Below, piece after piece: positions 26,001-33,036 of a stretch of 64,000 bases of DNA (the first letter of the stretch is position 1; each line of letters opens with the position of its first letter). The DNA lies in contig NZ_FXTJ01000001.1 in the NCBI RefSeq assembly GCF_900182545.1, positions 682,001-746,000 of the forward strand. Direction: 5' to 3'. Under the pieces are notes generated by a model, which searched no databases, was not told the origin of the DNA, and saw only the letters and a list, made by a program, of their open reading frames with translations. The DNA is from Geodermatophilus aquaeductus. GTDB lineage: Bacteria > Actinomycetota > Actinomycetes > Mycobacteriales > Geodermatophilaceae. The position numbers were made by a program, and so were the translations under genes.

Positions 26001-27920
26001 GGGGGCGGTGAGCCCGAAGTCGTAGATCCAGGCCGGCGGGGCGCCGATCCGGTCGATCTCGTAGGGCCGCTCGTCGACGACGTCGACACCCATGTGCTGC
26101 AGCACCGGCAGGACGTCGGAGAGCAGCAGCCGCTCCCCCACCCGGTAGACGGTCAGCCGCGGCTCGGCCTCCCGCGGGCGGCGCAGCCGCAGGCCCAGCT
26201 CGCCGGGCGCCAGCGCGTCGAGGCGGGCGAGGTCCTCGACGGCCGTCGTCGCGGAGAAGTCCTCCTGGTAGGCGGCGGGGAAGGCGTCGGCGACGCGGGC
26301 GAGCACCTGGTGGGTGTCCTCGCCGTAGCGGGCGGAGAGGGCCTCGGTGAGGTCGTCGAACCAGCTGCGCGCGACGGCGGCGAGCTCCTGCTGCAGCGCG
26401 TCGACGTCGACCTCGGGCAGCGCGGGCGTGCCGCCGCGGGTCACCGGCACCCGGACGACGAAGTGCAGCCGGGCCAGCACCGACTCCGTCGAGCGGGCGG
26501 TGAACTCGATGTCGCGCCCGCCGAGGCGGGACAGCAGCAGCTGCTGCATCGCCAGGCGGACCTCGGTCGTGTACCGGTCGCGCGGCAGGTAGACCAGCGC
26601 CGACCAGAACCGGCCGAAGGGGTCGCGGCGCAGGAACAGCCGGGTCTGCCGGCGCTCCTGCAGGTAGAGGACGGCCAGTGCCACGGGCAGCAGCTCGGCG
26701 CCCGTCGCCTGGAACAGCTCGTCGCGCGGGAGGGTGTCCAGGACGTCGACCAGCGTCTTGCCGGTGTGGCTGTCGGCCGGGACGCCGGAGCCCTCGACCA
26801 CCTGGGCGACCCGGCGGCGCACCAGTGGCACGTCGCGGACACCGGCGGCCGACGCCGTGCCCGGGAACAGCCCGACCAGCCGGTGCTGGCGGGCCGGGCG
26901 GCCACCGGCGGCGGGCACGGTGACCGCGACGAGGTCCAGCCACGCCCGGCGGTGCACCGTGGAGCGGATGTCGGCCTTGGTGACGGTGACCAGCGAGGGG
27001 CCGAGCGGGCCGGCCGCCTCGGGCAGCGCCGCCGCGGTGTCGCTGCGCAGCACGCCCAGGCCGGTGCCGGGGACGGCGCGCACGTCGTCGCCCACCTCGG
27101 CGTCGCGGGCCCCGAGGAAGACGAAGTTGCCGTCGGCCAGCCAGCGCAGCAGCGCCGCGGCCTCGGCGGGGTCGTCGGCGGGGTCTTCGACCTCGGCGCT
27201 GCCCTGCTCCTCCAGCCGGGTGGCGAGTTCGAGGGCGCGGGCGGCGGTGCGCGGGGCGTCCTCGTCGACCGCGCGCACGTCGGCGAGGACGGTGCGCAGC
27301 CCGGTGACCAGGTCGCCGGCCGCCTCGTCGTCGAGCGGGCCGTCCAGGACGACGGCCATCCAGGACTCGGCCAGCGCGTCGGGGCCGCAGCCGGCGGCGG
27401 CGGTGCCGGGGCTGTCGCAGAAGGCGCGCAGCGCGCCGGACACGTCGCGGCGGACGACGACGACCGGGTGGACGACGTGCTGCAGGCCCGCGCCCTGGCG
27501 GACCACCTCGGCGGTCACCGAGTCGACGAGGAAGGGCATGTCGTCGGTGACGACGAGCAGCAGCCCGCGCCCGTCGGGGAGCCGCTCCACGACGACCGTG
27601 GCCGAGCCCTGCGGCCGGACGGCGGCCAGGCGCAGGTGGCGCAGGGCGAGCGCGGCGAGGTCGGCCGGCTCGTGCCCGAGGACCTCGGCGGCCGGCTCGC
27701 TCCAGTAGTAGCGCTGCAGGAGGGCCGGGAGGTCCGCGGGGCCGCAGCCGGTGGGCAGGGCCTCGTCGGGGCTGCCGGCCGCGGCGTCGGCGGCCGCGTC
27801 GGCCGCCTGCGCCAGCAGCGCCCGCTTGCGGTCGTTGGCCTCCTCGAGGGCGACCAGCCCGGGTGGGACCCCGTCCTCCGGTCGGCCGGGGACGACGGTG
27901 TCCACGCCGGTGGTGCTCAT
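23025..27920 (-). CDS. gdh: NAD-specific glutamate dehydrogenase, large (L_1600) type
   Basis: A 1,631-residue catabolic glutamate dehydrogenase (glutamate + NAD+ to 2-oxoglutarate + ammonium). It is the giant type known from Streptomyces and mycobacteria, with long N-terminal regulatory (ACT-like) regions, a central catalytic domain and a C-terminal helical region. The catalytic block is at about residues 800-870: [25 protein letters not shown] and [25 protein letters not shown]. The nucleotide-binding part has [19 protein letters not shown] and [19 protein letters not shown]. In mycobacteria such enzymes are inhibited by an FHA protein (GarA); nothing here shows that. It is monocistronic, ATG 27920, closed by a strong hairpin. 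It is the longest gene in the window and its reading frame is intact. Confidence 0.93.
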   Translation of the reverse strand: [1631 protein letters not shown]

Positions 27921-27994
27921 GTCCAGCGACGCTAGTGCGGTCGCGCGCCCCCGTCAGCGCGACGCGACCGGCCACGCAGGTGACGTGCTGGAAC

Positions 27995-28047
27995 GGCCCC
28001 GCTGCAGGGGCCCGCCGCGAGCGTGCGAGCGGGGGGGCAGCGGGGCC
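27995..28047 (-). repeat. recurrent intergenic hairpin, family A copy 1
   Basis: Perfect 11-bp outer arms GGCCCCGCTGC / GCAGCGGGGCC flank an inner block containing CCGCGAGCGTGCGAGCGG. It sits one base beyond the stop of the minus-strand YvlD-like gene, so it can act as its terminator. A second copy with the same inner block but a different outer stem is at 45739-45793. Confidence 0.75.
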
Positions 28048-28048
28048 C

Positions 28049-28414
28049 TTACCGGTCGAGGACCTGGTCGGCGACCCAGCTGACGACGGCGAGGACGAGG
28101 CCGCCGAGGACCGCGGTGCCGAACCCGTCGACCGACAGGCGGTCGGAGAGCGCGGCGGTCAGGCCGAGCAGCGCGGCGTTCACGATCAGCAGGAACAGCC
28201 CGAGGCTGAGCAGGATCGCCGGGAAGGACAGGAACCGCAGGACCGGTCCGACGAAGGCGTTGACCACCGCGAAGAGCAGCGCCACCCACAGGAAGGTGCC
28301 GCTGACGCCGAGCGCGCCCTCCTCGTTGCCCTCGATGTCGATACCCGGCAGCAGCCGCGTGAGGCCGTAGAAGGCCAGGGCCATGATGACGACCTTGAGC
28401 GCGAACCTGATCAC
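28049..28414 (-). CDS. phage-holin-like (YvlD/DUF360) membrane protein
   Basis: A 121-residue protein with four hydrophobic helices: about residues 3-20, 38-62 (VSGTFLWVALLFAVVNAFVG), 65-95 (LRFLSFPAILLSLGLFLLIVNAALLG) and 100-118. The loop LPGIDIEG after helix 1 and the pattern VNAFVGPVLRFLSFP are typical of the YvlD family (COG1950), named holin-like only by topology. Function is unknown; some members relate to envelope stress. GTG 28414 is chosen as start. A conserved hairpin follows the stop directly. Confidence 0.78.
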   Translation of the reverse strand: MIRFALKVVIMALAFYGLTRLLPGIDIEGNEEGALGVSGTFLWVALLFAVVNAFVGPVLRFLSFPAILLSLGLFLLIVNAALLGLTAALSDRLSVDGFGTAVLGGLVLAVVSWVADQVLDR

Positions 28415-28452
28415 GGGCGCCACGCTAGCGGCGCTCCCTGGGAGCACCCCTC

Positions 28453-28502
28453 GTCTGCGCTCGTCTAGCCCTCTCTCGCGTCGGCGCTAGACCACCGCAG
28501 AC
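28453..28502 (-). terminator. interrupted hairpin after NTF2-like gene
   Basis: Two nested arm pairs, GTCTGCG / CGCAGAC (28453-28459, 28496-28502) and GTCTAGC / GCTAGAC (28463-28469, 28486-28492), are separated by 3-nt internal loops. The structure begins four bases beyond the stop of the minus-strand NTF2-like gene and shares its outer arms with the hairpin at 19413-19452. Confidence 0.55.
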
Positions 28503-28505
28503 GGC

Positions 28506-28877
28506 TCACGACACGGGCGTCTGCGTGTAGAGCGCGAGCCGCCAGCGGCTGCCGTCGCGGACGTACAGGCTCGTCATGGCGCCGGTGAACGGCTCGCCGT
28601 CCTCCTCCCGCCAGGCCCGGCCGGTGTAGACCAGCGCCGCGGCGTCGTCACCGGCGGCCACCACGCGGACGTCGACCAGGTCGTAGTGGTGCCACGGCGG
28701 GGAGGCCCCCAGGGCCCCGACGACGGCGTCGCGGTCCATCACCGCGCCGTTGGCCAGCACCATGGCGCCGTCCCCGGTCATGACCTCGTCGTAGAAGGCG
28801 GCCGCGGTCCCCTCGCACAGCGCGTCCCAGCCGCGCCGCTCGAGGGCCAGCAGGTCCCGGATGACCTCGTCGTCCAT
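28506..28877 (-). CDS. NTF2-like (DUF4440) protein
   Basis: A 123-residue NTF2-fold protein: LLALERRGWDALCEGTAAAFYDEVMTGDGAMVLANGAVMDRDAVVGAL is the standard DUF4440 start (helix pair, then the strand carrying the pocket), followed by HHYDLVDVRVVAAGDDAAALVYTGRAW and the final SLYVRDGSRWRLALYTQTPV. It is the third NTF2-fold protein in this window. The ATG at 28877 fits the family N-terminus. It is divergent from the ATPase gene (98 bp). The ligand is unknown. Confidence 0.75.
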   Translation of the reverse strand: MDDEVIRDLLALERRGWDALCEGTAAAFYDEVMTGDGAMVLANGAVMDRDAVVGALGASPPWHHYDLVDVRVVAAGDDAAALVYTGRAWREEDGEPFTGAMTSLYVRDGSRWRLALYTQTPVS

Positions 28878-28975
28878 CCCGGGAGCCTGGCCGAGCGTGC
28901 ATCTCCGCGGAAGTGCGTGACACGCGCTAGGCGGTTCTACCGATCTCTAGGTCGGCGGCTAGACGGGGCCATACG

Positions 28976-30172
28976 GTGCTCGACGTGGATCCCGTCCGGA
29001 ACCCCTACGCGCCCGGTGCCGGCCAGCGCCCGCCCGAGCTGGCCGGCCGCGACGACGAGCTGTCGGCCTTCGACGTCGTCCTCGAGCGGATCGCCCGGGG
29101 CCGACCCGAGCGCTCGCTGGTGCTCACCGGGCTGCGCGGCGTCGGCAAGACCGTGCTGCTCAACCAGCTGCGGTCGGCGGCGATCAGCCGCGGCTGGGGC
29201 ACCGGCAAGATCGAGGCGCGGCCGGACCAGTCGCTGCGGCGGCCGGTGTCCTCGGCGCTGCACATGGCCCTGCGCGAGCTGCGGCACCCCGACCAGGAGT
29301 CGATGGACGCCGTCCTCGGCACGGTGAAGGCCTTCGCCCAGCGGCTGACGCCGGCCGACGCGAAGCTGCGCGACCGCTGGCAGCCGGGCATCGACGTGCC
29401 CGCCACCACCGGCCGCGCCGACTCCGGTGACATGGAGATCGACCTGGTCGAGCTGCTCAGCGACGCCGCCGGGCTGGCCGCCGACGTCGGCAGGGGCGTG
29501 GCGCTGTTCATCGACGAGATGCAGGACGTGCAGGCCCCCGATGTCTCGGCCATCTGCGCGGCCTGCCACGAGCTGTCGCAGCAGGGCGCGCCGCTGATCG
29601 TCGTCGGCGCCGGACTCCCCCACCTGCCGGCGGTGCTGTCGGCGTCGAAGAGCTACTCCGAGCGGCTGTTCCGCTACCTGCGCATCGACCGCCTCGACCG
29701 GCCCGCCGCCGACCGCGCGCTGCTCGCCCCCGCCGAGCGCGAGGAGGTCACCTTCGAGCCGGCCGCGCTCGACGCCCTCTACGCCGCCGCCGACGGCTAC
29801 CCGTACTTCGTGCAGGCCTACGGCAAGGTCACCTGGGACGTCGCGGCCGCCTCGCCGATCACCGCCGCCGACGTCGCCATGGCCGCGCCGGTGGCCGAGA
29901 CCGAGCTCGCCGTCGGGTTCTTCGGCTCCCGCTACGACCGCGCCACCCCGGCCGAGCGCGAGTACATGCACGCCATGGCCGAGCTCGGCGGGCCGGCCGG
30001 CACCCCGGTCGCGACGTCGGAGGTGGCCGCGACGCTGGGCCGCAAGCCCGCGTCCCTGTCCCCCGCGCGCGACTCGCTGATCAAGAAGGGCCTGGTCTAC
30101 TCCGCCGAGCGCGGCCAGATCGCCTTCACCGTCCCCCACTTCGGCCGCTACCTCCTCCGCCACCCCGACTGA
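28976..30172 (+). CDS. AAA-type ATPase (Orc/Cdc6-like ATP-binding protein)
   Basis: A 398-residue ATP-binding protein. After a short leader (VRNPYAPGAGQRPPELAGRDDELSAFD, the usual start of this family), Walker A LTGLRGVGKTVLL lies at about 43-55 and Walker B VALFIDEMQD at about 175-185, with GAGLPHLPAVLSASKSYSERLF as the sensor region. The C-terminal part (about 300-398) ends in a winged-helix-like domain (SEVAATLGRKPASLSPARDSLIKKGLVYSAERGQIAFTVPHFGRYL), so DNA binding is plausible. The role is unknown; it is neither a clear replication initiator nor a clear STAND regulator. Start GTG 28976; GTG 28985 is the alternative. A 34-bp palindrome follows the stop by seven bases. Confidence 0.78.
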   Translation: MLDVDPVRNPYAPGAGQRPPELAGRDDELSAFDVVLERIARGRPERSLVLTGLRGVGKTVLLNQLRSAAISRGWGTGKIEARPDQSLRRPVSSALHMALRELRHPDQESMDAVLGTVKAFAQRLTPADAKLRDRWQPGIDVPATTGRADSGDMEIDLVELLSDAAGLAADVGRGVALFIDEMQDVQAPDVSAICAACHELSQQGAPLIVVGAGLPHLPAVLSASKSYSERLFRYLRIDRLDRPAADRALLAPAEREEVTFEPAALDALYAAADGYPYFVQAYGKVTWDVAAASPITAADVAMAAPVAETELAVGFFGSRYDRATPAEREYMHAMAELGGPAGTPVATSEVAATLGRKPASLSPARDSLIKKGLVYSAERGQIAFTVPHFGRYLLRHPD

Positions 30173-30179
30173 TCGCCCG

Positions 30180-30213
30180 CCGGGCGGCAGAAATGGCCAT
30201 TTCTGCCGCCCGG
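30180..30213. repeat. palindromic intergenic repeat, family B copy 1
   Basis: A perfect 34-bp palindrome whose half CGGGCGGCAGAAATGG is followed at once by its complement. It starts eight bases after the ATPase gene stop and so may terminate it. A near-identical copy lies at 31268-31301, and both are followed by a GGTTGCTGG stretch. Confidence 0.8.
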
Positions 30214-30335
30214 GTGGTTGCTGGAGGCGGCCCACTGGGGAGCGCGACCCGACGGGCCCATCTGCGCGTCGCCCGGTGGCACGCTGGCGCGATGGCCGGG
30301 TGAGGCCGGCCCCTGGCGGACGAGCGGAGTCCCTC

Positions 30336-31175
30336 ATGATGGTGTCCGAGCGGGAGAACCGGGAGATCGAGGCGGCCAACTCCTCCGGCAGGCCCCCGGT
30401 CGTCCTCGTCCACGGTCTCTGGCTCCTGCCGAGCAGCTGGGCCGTCTGGGTGGACTTCCTCGAGCAGGCCGGCTTCGCGCCGCTGACGCCGGACTGGCCG
30501 GATGACCCGGGGACGGTCGCGGAGGCCCGGGCGAGGCCGGACGTCCTGGCCGGGAAATCCCTCGGGCAGATCGCCGAGCACACCACCGAGGTCGTCCGGG
30601 CCCTGGACGCGAAGCCCGTCGTGGTGGGGCACTCGACCGGTGGCCTGGTGGCGCAGATGGTCGCGGGCCGCGGCCTGTCGGCGGCCACGGTGGCGATCGA
30701 CCCCGGCGTCTTCCGCGGGGTCCTGCCCCTGCCGGTCTCCGTGCTCAGGGGGGTGGGCCCGTTCCTCCTCGACCCGCGCACGCGCGGCCGCGCGATCACG
30801 CTCTCGTTCGGCCAGTTCCGGTACGGCTGGGCGAACGCGCTGGACGAGACCGAGGCGAGGGAGCTCTACGACACGTTCCACGTCGCCGGCTCCGGGATGG
30901 CACTCGTGCAGATGGGCAACGCGAACATCAACCCGAGGACCGAGGCGAGGGTGGACACCAGGAACCCCGACCGCGGTCCCCTGCTGATCATGGACGGCGA
31001 GAAGGACCACACCGTGCCCTGGGCGATCGCCAACGCCGCCTACAGGCTGCAGCGGCGCAACCCCGCCGTGACGGAGATCGTGAGGGTCCCGAACCGGGGC
31101 CACTCCCTCACGATCGACCACGGCTGGCGCGAGGTCGCCCAGACGGCACTCGACTTCGTCCAGCGAGTGACCTGA
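30336..31175 (+). CDS. alpha/beta hydrolase
   Basis: A 279-residue alpha/beta-hydrolase-fold enzyme. VVLVHGLWLLPSSW forms the oxyanion-hole strand, VVGHSTGG holds the nucleophile elbow (Ser in GHSTG), LLIMDGEKDHTVP provides the acid, and RVPNRGHSLT provides the His. This layout is common in actinobacterial lactonases, esterases and haloperoxidase-like proteins, so the substrate cannot be named. ATG 30336 is chosen, with ATG 30339 adjacent and GGAG upstream. The gene is flanked on both sides by copies of the same palindromic repeat, making an isolated cassette-like unit. Confidence 0.8.
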   Translation: MMVSERENREIEAANSSGRPPVVLVHGLWLLPSSWAVWVDFLEQAGFAPLTPDWPDDPGTVAEARARPDVLAGKSLGQIAEHTTEVVRALDAKPVVVGHSTGGLVAQMVAGRGLSAATVAIDPGVFRGVLPLPVSVLRGVGPFLLDPRTRGRAITLSFGQFRYGWANALDETEARELYDTFHVAGSGMALVQMGNANINPRTEARVDTRNPDRGPLLIMDGEKDHTVPWAIANAAYRLQRRNPAVTEIVRVPNRGHSLTIDHGWREVAQTALDFVQRVT

Positions 31176-31205
31176 GTCGTCCCTCCGCGGCGACCGGGGA
31201 GTTCC

Positions 31206-31252
31206 GTGCACGCAGCGCGACCGCGGAGGCCGCCCGACGACGACACGTGCAC
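31206..31252. repeat. intergenic hairpin repeat, family C copy 1
   Basis: GTGCAC at 31206-31211 and again at 31247-31252 (each self-complementary, so they pair) enclose GCAGCGCGACCGCGG. The 41-bp spacing of the two GTGCAC words and the GTGCACGCAGCGCG core recur at 60584-60630. It lies 30 bases after the hydrolase stop. Confidence 0.55.
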
Positions 31253-31267
31253 TCGGCGCCACACCGC

Positions 31268-31301
31268 CCGGGCGGCAGGAATGGCCATTTCTGCCGCCCG
31301 G
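31268..31301. repeat. palindromic intergenic repeat, family B copy 2
   Basis: Half CGGGCGGCAGGAATGG followed by its complement with one mismatch; 33 of 34 positions agree with the copy at 30180-30213. It sits 39 bases upstream of the ZIP-transporter start. Confidence 0.8.
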
Positions 31302-31339
31302 ACGGTTGCTGGCTACAACGGCGGGCACCCGAGCGGCCC

Positions 31340-32095
31340 GTGCCGGGAGCTGTGGAAGCGGGTCTGTGGGGGCTGCTGGGCGGAGCCGCCCTCGTGCTCG
31401 GGGCGCTGGTCGCGTGGTTCGTGCGCGTGCCGCAGGCGGCGATCGCGTCGGTCATGGCCTTCGGCTCGGGCGTGCTCATCTCCGCCGTCGCCTTCGACCT
31501 CATGGAGGAGGCCGCCGAGACCGGCGGGCTGGGCCCGACCGCGGTCGGCTTCCTCGGCGGCGCGGTCGCCTACCTCGCGGCGAACATGGCGCTGGCCCGG
31601 CGCGGCGCCCGGCACCGCAAGCGCTCGGGGGACCAGCAGCCGTCGGAGGACGAGCAGGGCGGCAGCGGCGCGGCCATCGCCGTCGGCGCCCTGCTCGATG
31701 GCGTCCCCGAGTCGGTGGTCCTGGGCCTGGGCCTGCTCGGCGGCGGCACGGTGAGCGTCCCGGTGCTGGCCGCCGTCTTCATCTCCAACGTGCCCGAGGG
31801 GCTGTCCAGCGCCGCCGGCATGAAGGCCAACGGCCGCTCGGCGCGGTACGTGTTCGGCGTCTGGGGCGGCATCGCGGGAGCCAGCGGCCTCGCCGCGCTC
31901 GTCGGCTACGCGGCGCTCGGCAGCGCCCCGCCCGCGGTCATCGCCGTCATCACCGCCGTCGCGGCCGGCGCGATCCTCACGATGATCGCCGACACGATGA
32001 TCCCGGAGGCGTTCGAGCGGACCCGGACGTGGACGGGCCTGATCACCACCGCCGGGTTCCTCGTCGCCTTCGCGATCGAGCGGCTCGGCGCGTGA
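31340..32095 (+). CDS. ZIP-family metal transporter
   Basis: A 251-residue membrane protein with about seven or eight helices. ZIP features are the helix AIAVGALLDGVPESVVLGLGLL (metal-site helix IV; the usual His-rich HxxPEG appears as DGVPES) and FISNVPEGLSSAAGM (helix V), with a charged cytoplasmic loop (RRGARHRKRSGDQQPSEDEQGG) between helices III and IV that lacks the common His cluster. ZIP proteins import or export divalent metals such as zinc. The altered metal-site residues leave specificity open. Start GTG 31340 or 31352. It is followed 17 bases later by another hydrolase gene on the same strand, a probable two-gene unit. Confidence 0.75.
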   Translation: MPGAVEAGLWGLLGGAALVLGALVAWFVRVPQAAIASVMAFGSGVLISAVAFDLMEEAAETGGLGPTAVGFLGGAVAYLAANMALARRGARHRKRSGDQQPSEDEQGGSGAAIAVGALLDGVPESVVLGLGLLGGGTVSVPVLAAVFISNVPEGLSSAAGMKANGRSARYVFGVWGGIAGASGLAALVGYAALGSAPPAVIAVITAVAAGAILTMIADTMIPEAFERTRTWTGLITTAGFLVAFAIERLGA

Positions 32096-32112
32096 CCGGG
32101 CAGGGTGGGCCC

Positions 32113-33036
32113 GTGGCAGAGCTCCGTGACCCGGTCCAGATCAGCGTCCCCGTCGACGGCGGGGACCTCTCGGCGCTGTACTGGGCGGCCGACGCCCCCG
32201 GCTCCCCCATCGCGGTGCTCGTCCACGGCATCACCGCCAACGCGATGGCCTGGGCCCGCGTCGCGGCGACGCTGGCCGGCGAGTTCGAGGTGGTCGCCCC
32301 CGACCTGCGCGGGCGCGCGGGCTCGGCCGGGCTGCCCGGCCCCTACGGCCTGGAGCGGCACGCCCAGGACGTCGCCACCCTGCTCGACCGCTTCGGTGCC
32401 GACGACGACGCCGGCGCGGACGCGACCGTGCTCGTCGGCCACTCCATGGGTGCCTTCGTGGCGGCGATGGCCGCGGCCGGCCCCGCCCGCGACGAGGTGC
32501 ACGGCCTGGTGCTCGTCGACGGCGGCCTGGCGCTGGCCGAGCCCCCCGGCGCCGACGTCGACGCCAAGCTCGCCGCCGTCCTCGGCCCCTCGCTGGACCG
32601 CCTGGGGACGACGTTCCCCGACCTCGCCGCCGTCCGCGCCTTCTGGGAGCGGCACCCCGCCGTCGGCCCGTGGGTCGACGTGCCCTCGGTCGCCGCCTAC
32701 CTCTCCCGCGACCTCGTGCCCGGCGAGACGCCGCTGCGCAGCGCGTGCGTGCCCGAGGCGGTCCGCGTCGACGGCGGGGACGTGCTGCTCAACGAGCGGG
32801 TGCTCGAGGCCACCACCGCGCTGCCGGTCCCCGCGACGCTGCTGTGGGCGACCCGCGGCCTGTTCGACCAGCGGCCCGGCCTCTACGACGAGGTGCGGCT
32901 GGCCGGCCTGGGCCTGGAGCCGTCGGGTATCACCGCACGCGAGGTGCCCGACACCAACCACTACTCGATCCTGTGGGCCGAGCAGGGCGTGGCGGCCGTC
33001 GCCGACGCGGTCCGGGCGGCGGCCGCGCGCGCCTAG
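32113..33036 (+). CDS. alpha/beta hydrolase
   Basis: A 307-residue alpha/beta hydrolase. IAVLVHGITANAMAW is the oxyanion strand, VAPDLRGRAGSAGLPGPYG the conserved loop, VLVGHSMGAFVAAM the nucleophile elbow with Ser, and VPDTNHYSI supplies the His; the acid follows ATLLWATRGLFDQRPG, where Asp is in a shifted position. The helical cap lies between about residues 150 and 215. Substrate unknown. It follows the ZIP gene by 17 bases. Its TAG stop shares the palindromic CTAG (33033-33036) with the stop of the convergent phosphatase gene. Confidence 0.8.
   Translation: MAELRDPVQISVPVDGGDLSALYWAADAPGSPIAVLVHGITANAMAWARVAATLAGEFEVVAPDLRGRAGSAGLPGPYGLERHAQDVATLLDRFGADDDAGADATVLVGHSMGAFVAAMAAAGPARDEVHGLVLVDGGLALAEPPGADVDAKLAAVLGPSLDRLGTTFPDLAAVRAFWERHPAVGPWVDVPSVAAYLSRDLVPGETPLRSACVPEAVRVDGGDVLLNERVLEATTALPVPATLLWATRGLFDQRPGLYDEVRLAGLGLEPSGITAREVPDTNHYSILWAEQGVAAVADAVRAAAARA

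Noticed and set aside
21444-27935. A 2,163-codon open frame on the plus strand opposite the NAD-GDH gene
   Set aside because: It is antisense to a clearly conserved protein; its composition (long runs of Gly/Arg/Val/Glu/Gln/His) is the mirror of G+C-rich codon use and has no recognisable domain.
28049-28414. Phage remnant suggested by the holin-like gene
   Set aside because: The protein belongs to the YvlD membrane family, common in chromosomes; no other phage gene is near.
28976-30172. Replication initiator (Orc1/Cdc6) and origin
   Set aside because: Walker motifs and winged helix resemble the family only in layout; no iteron or A/T-rich origin-like sequence is next to it.
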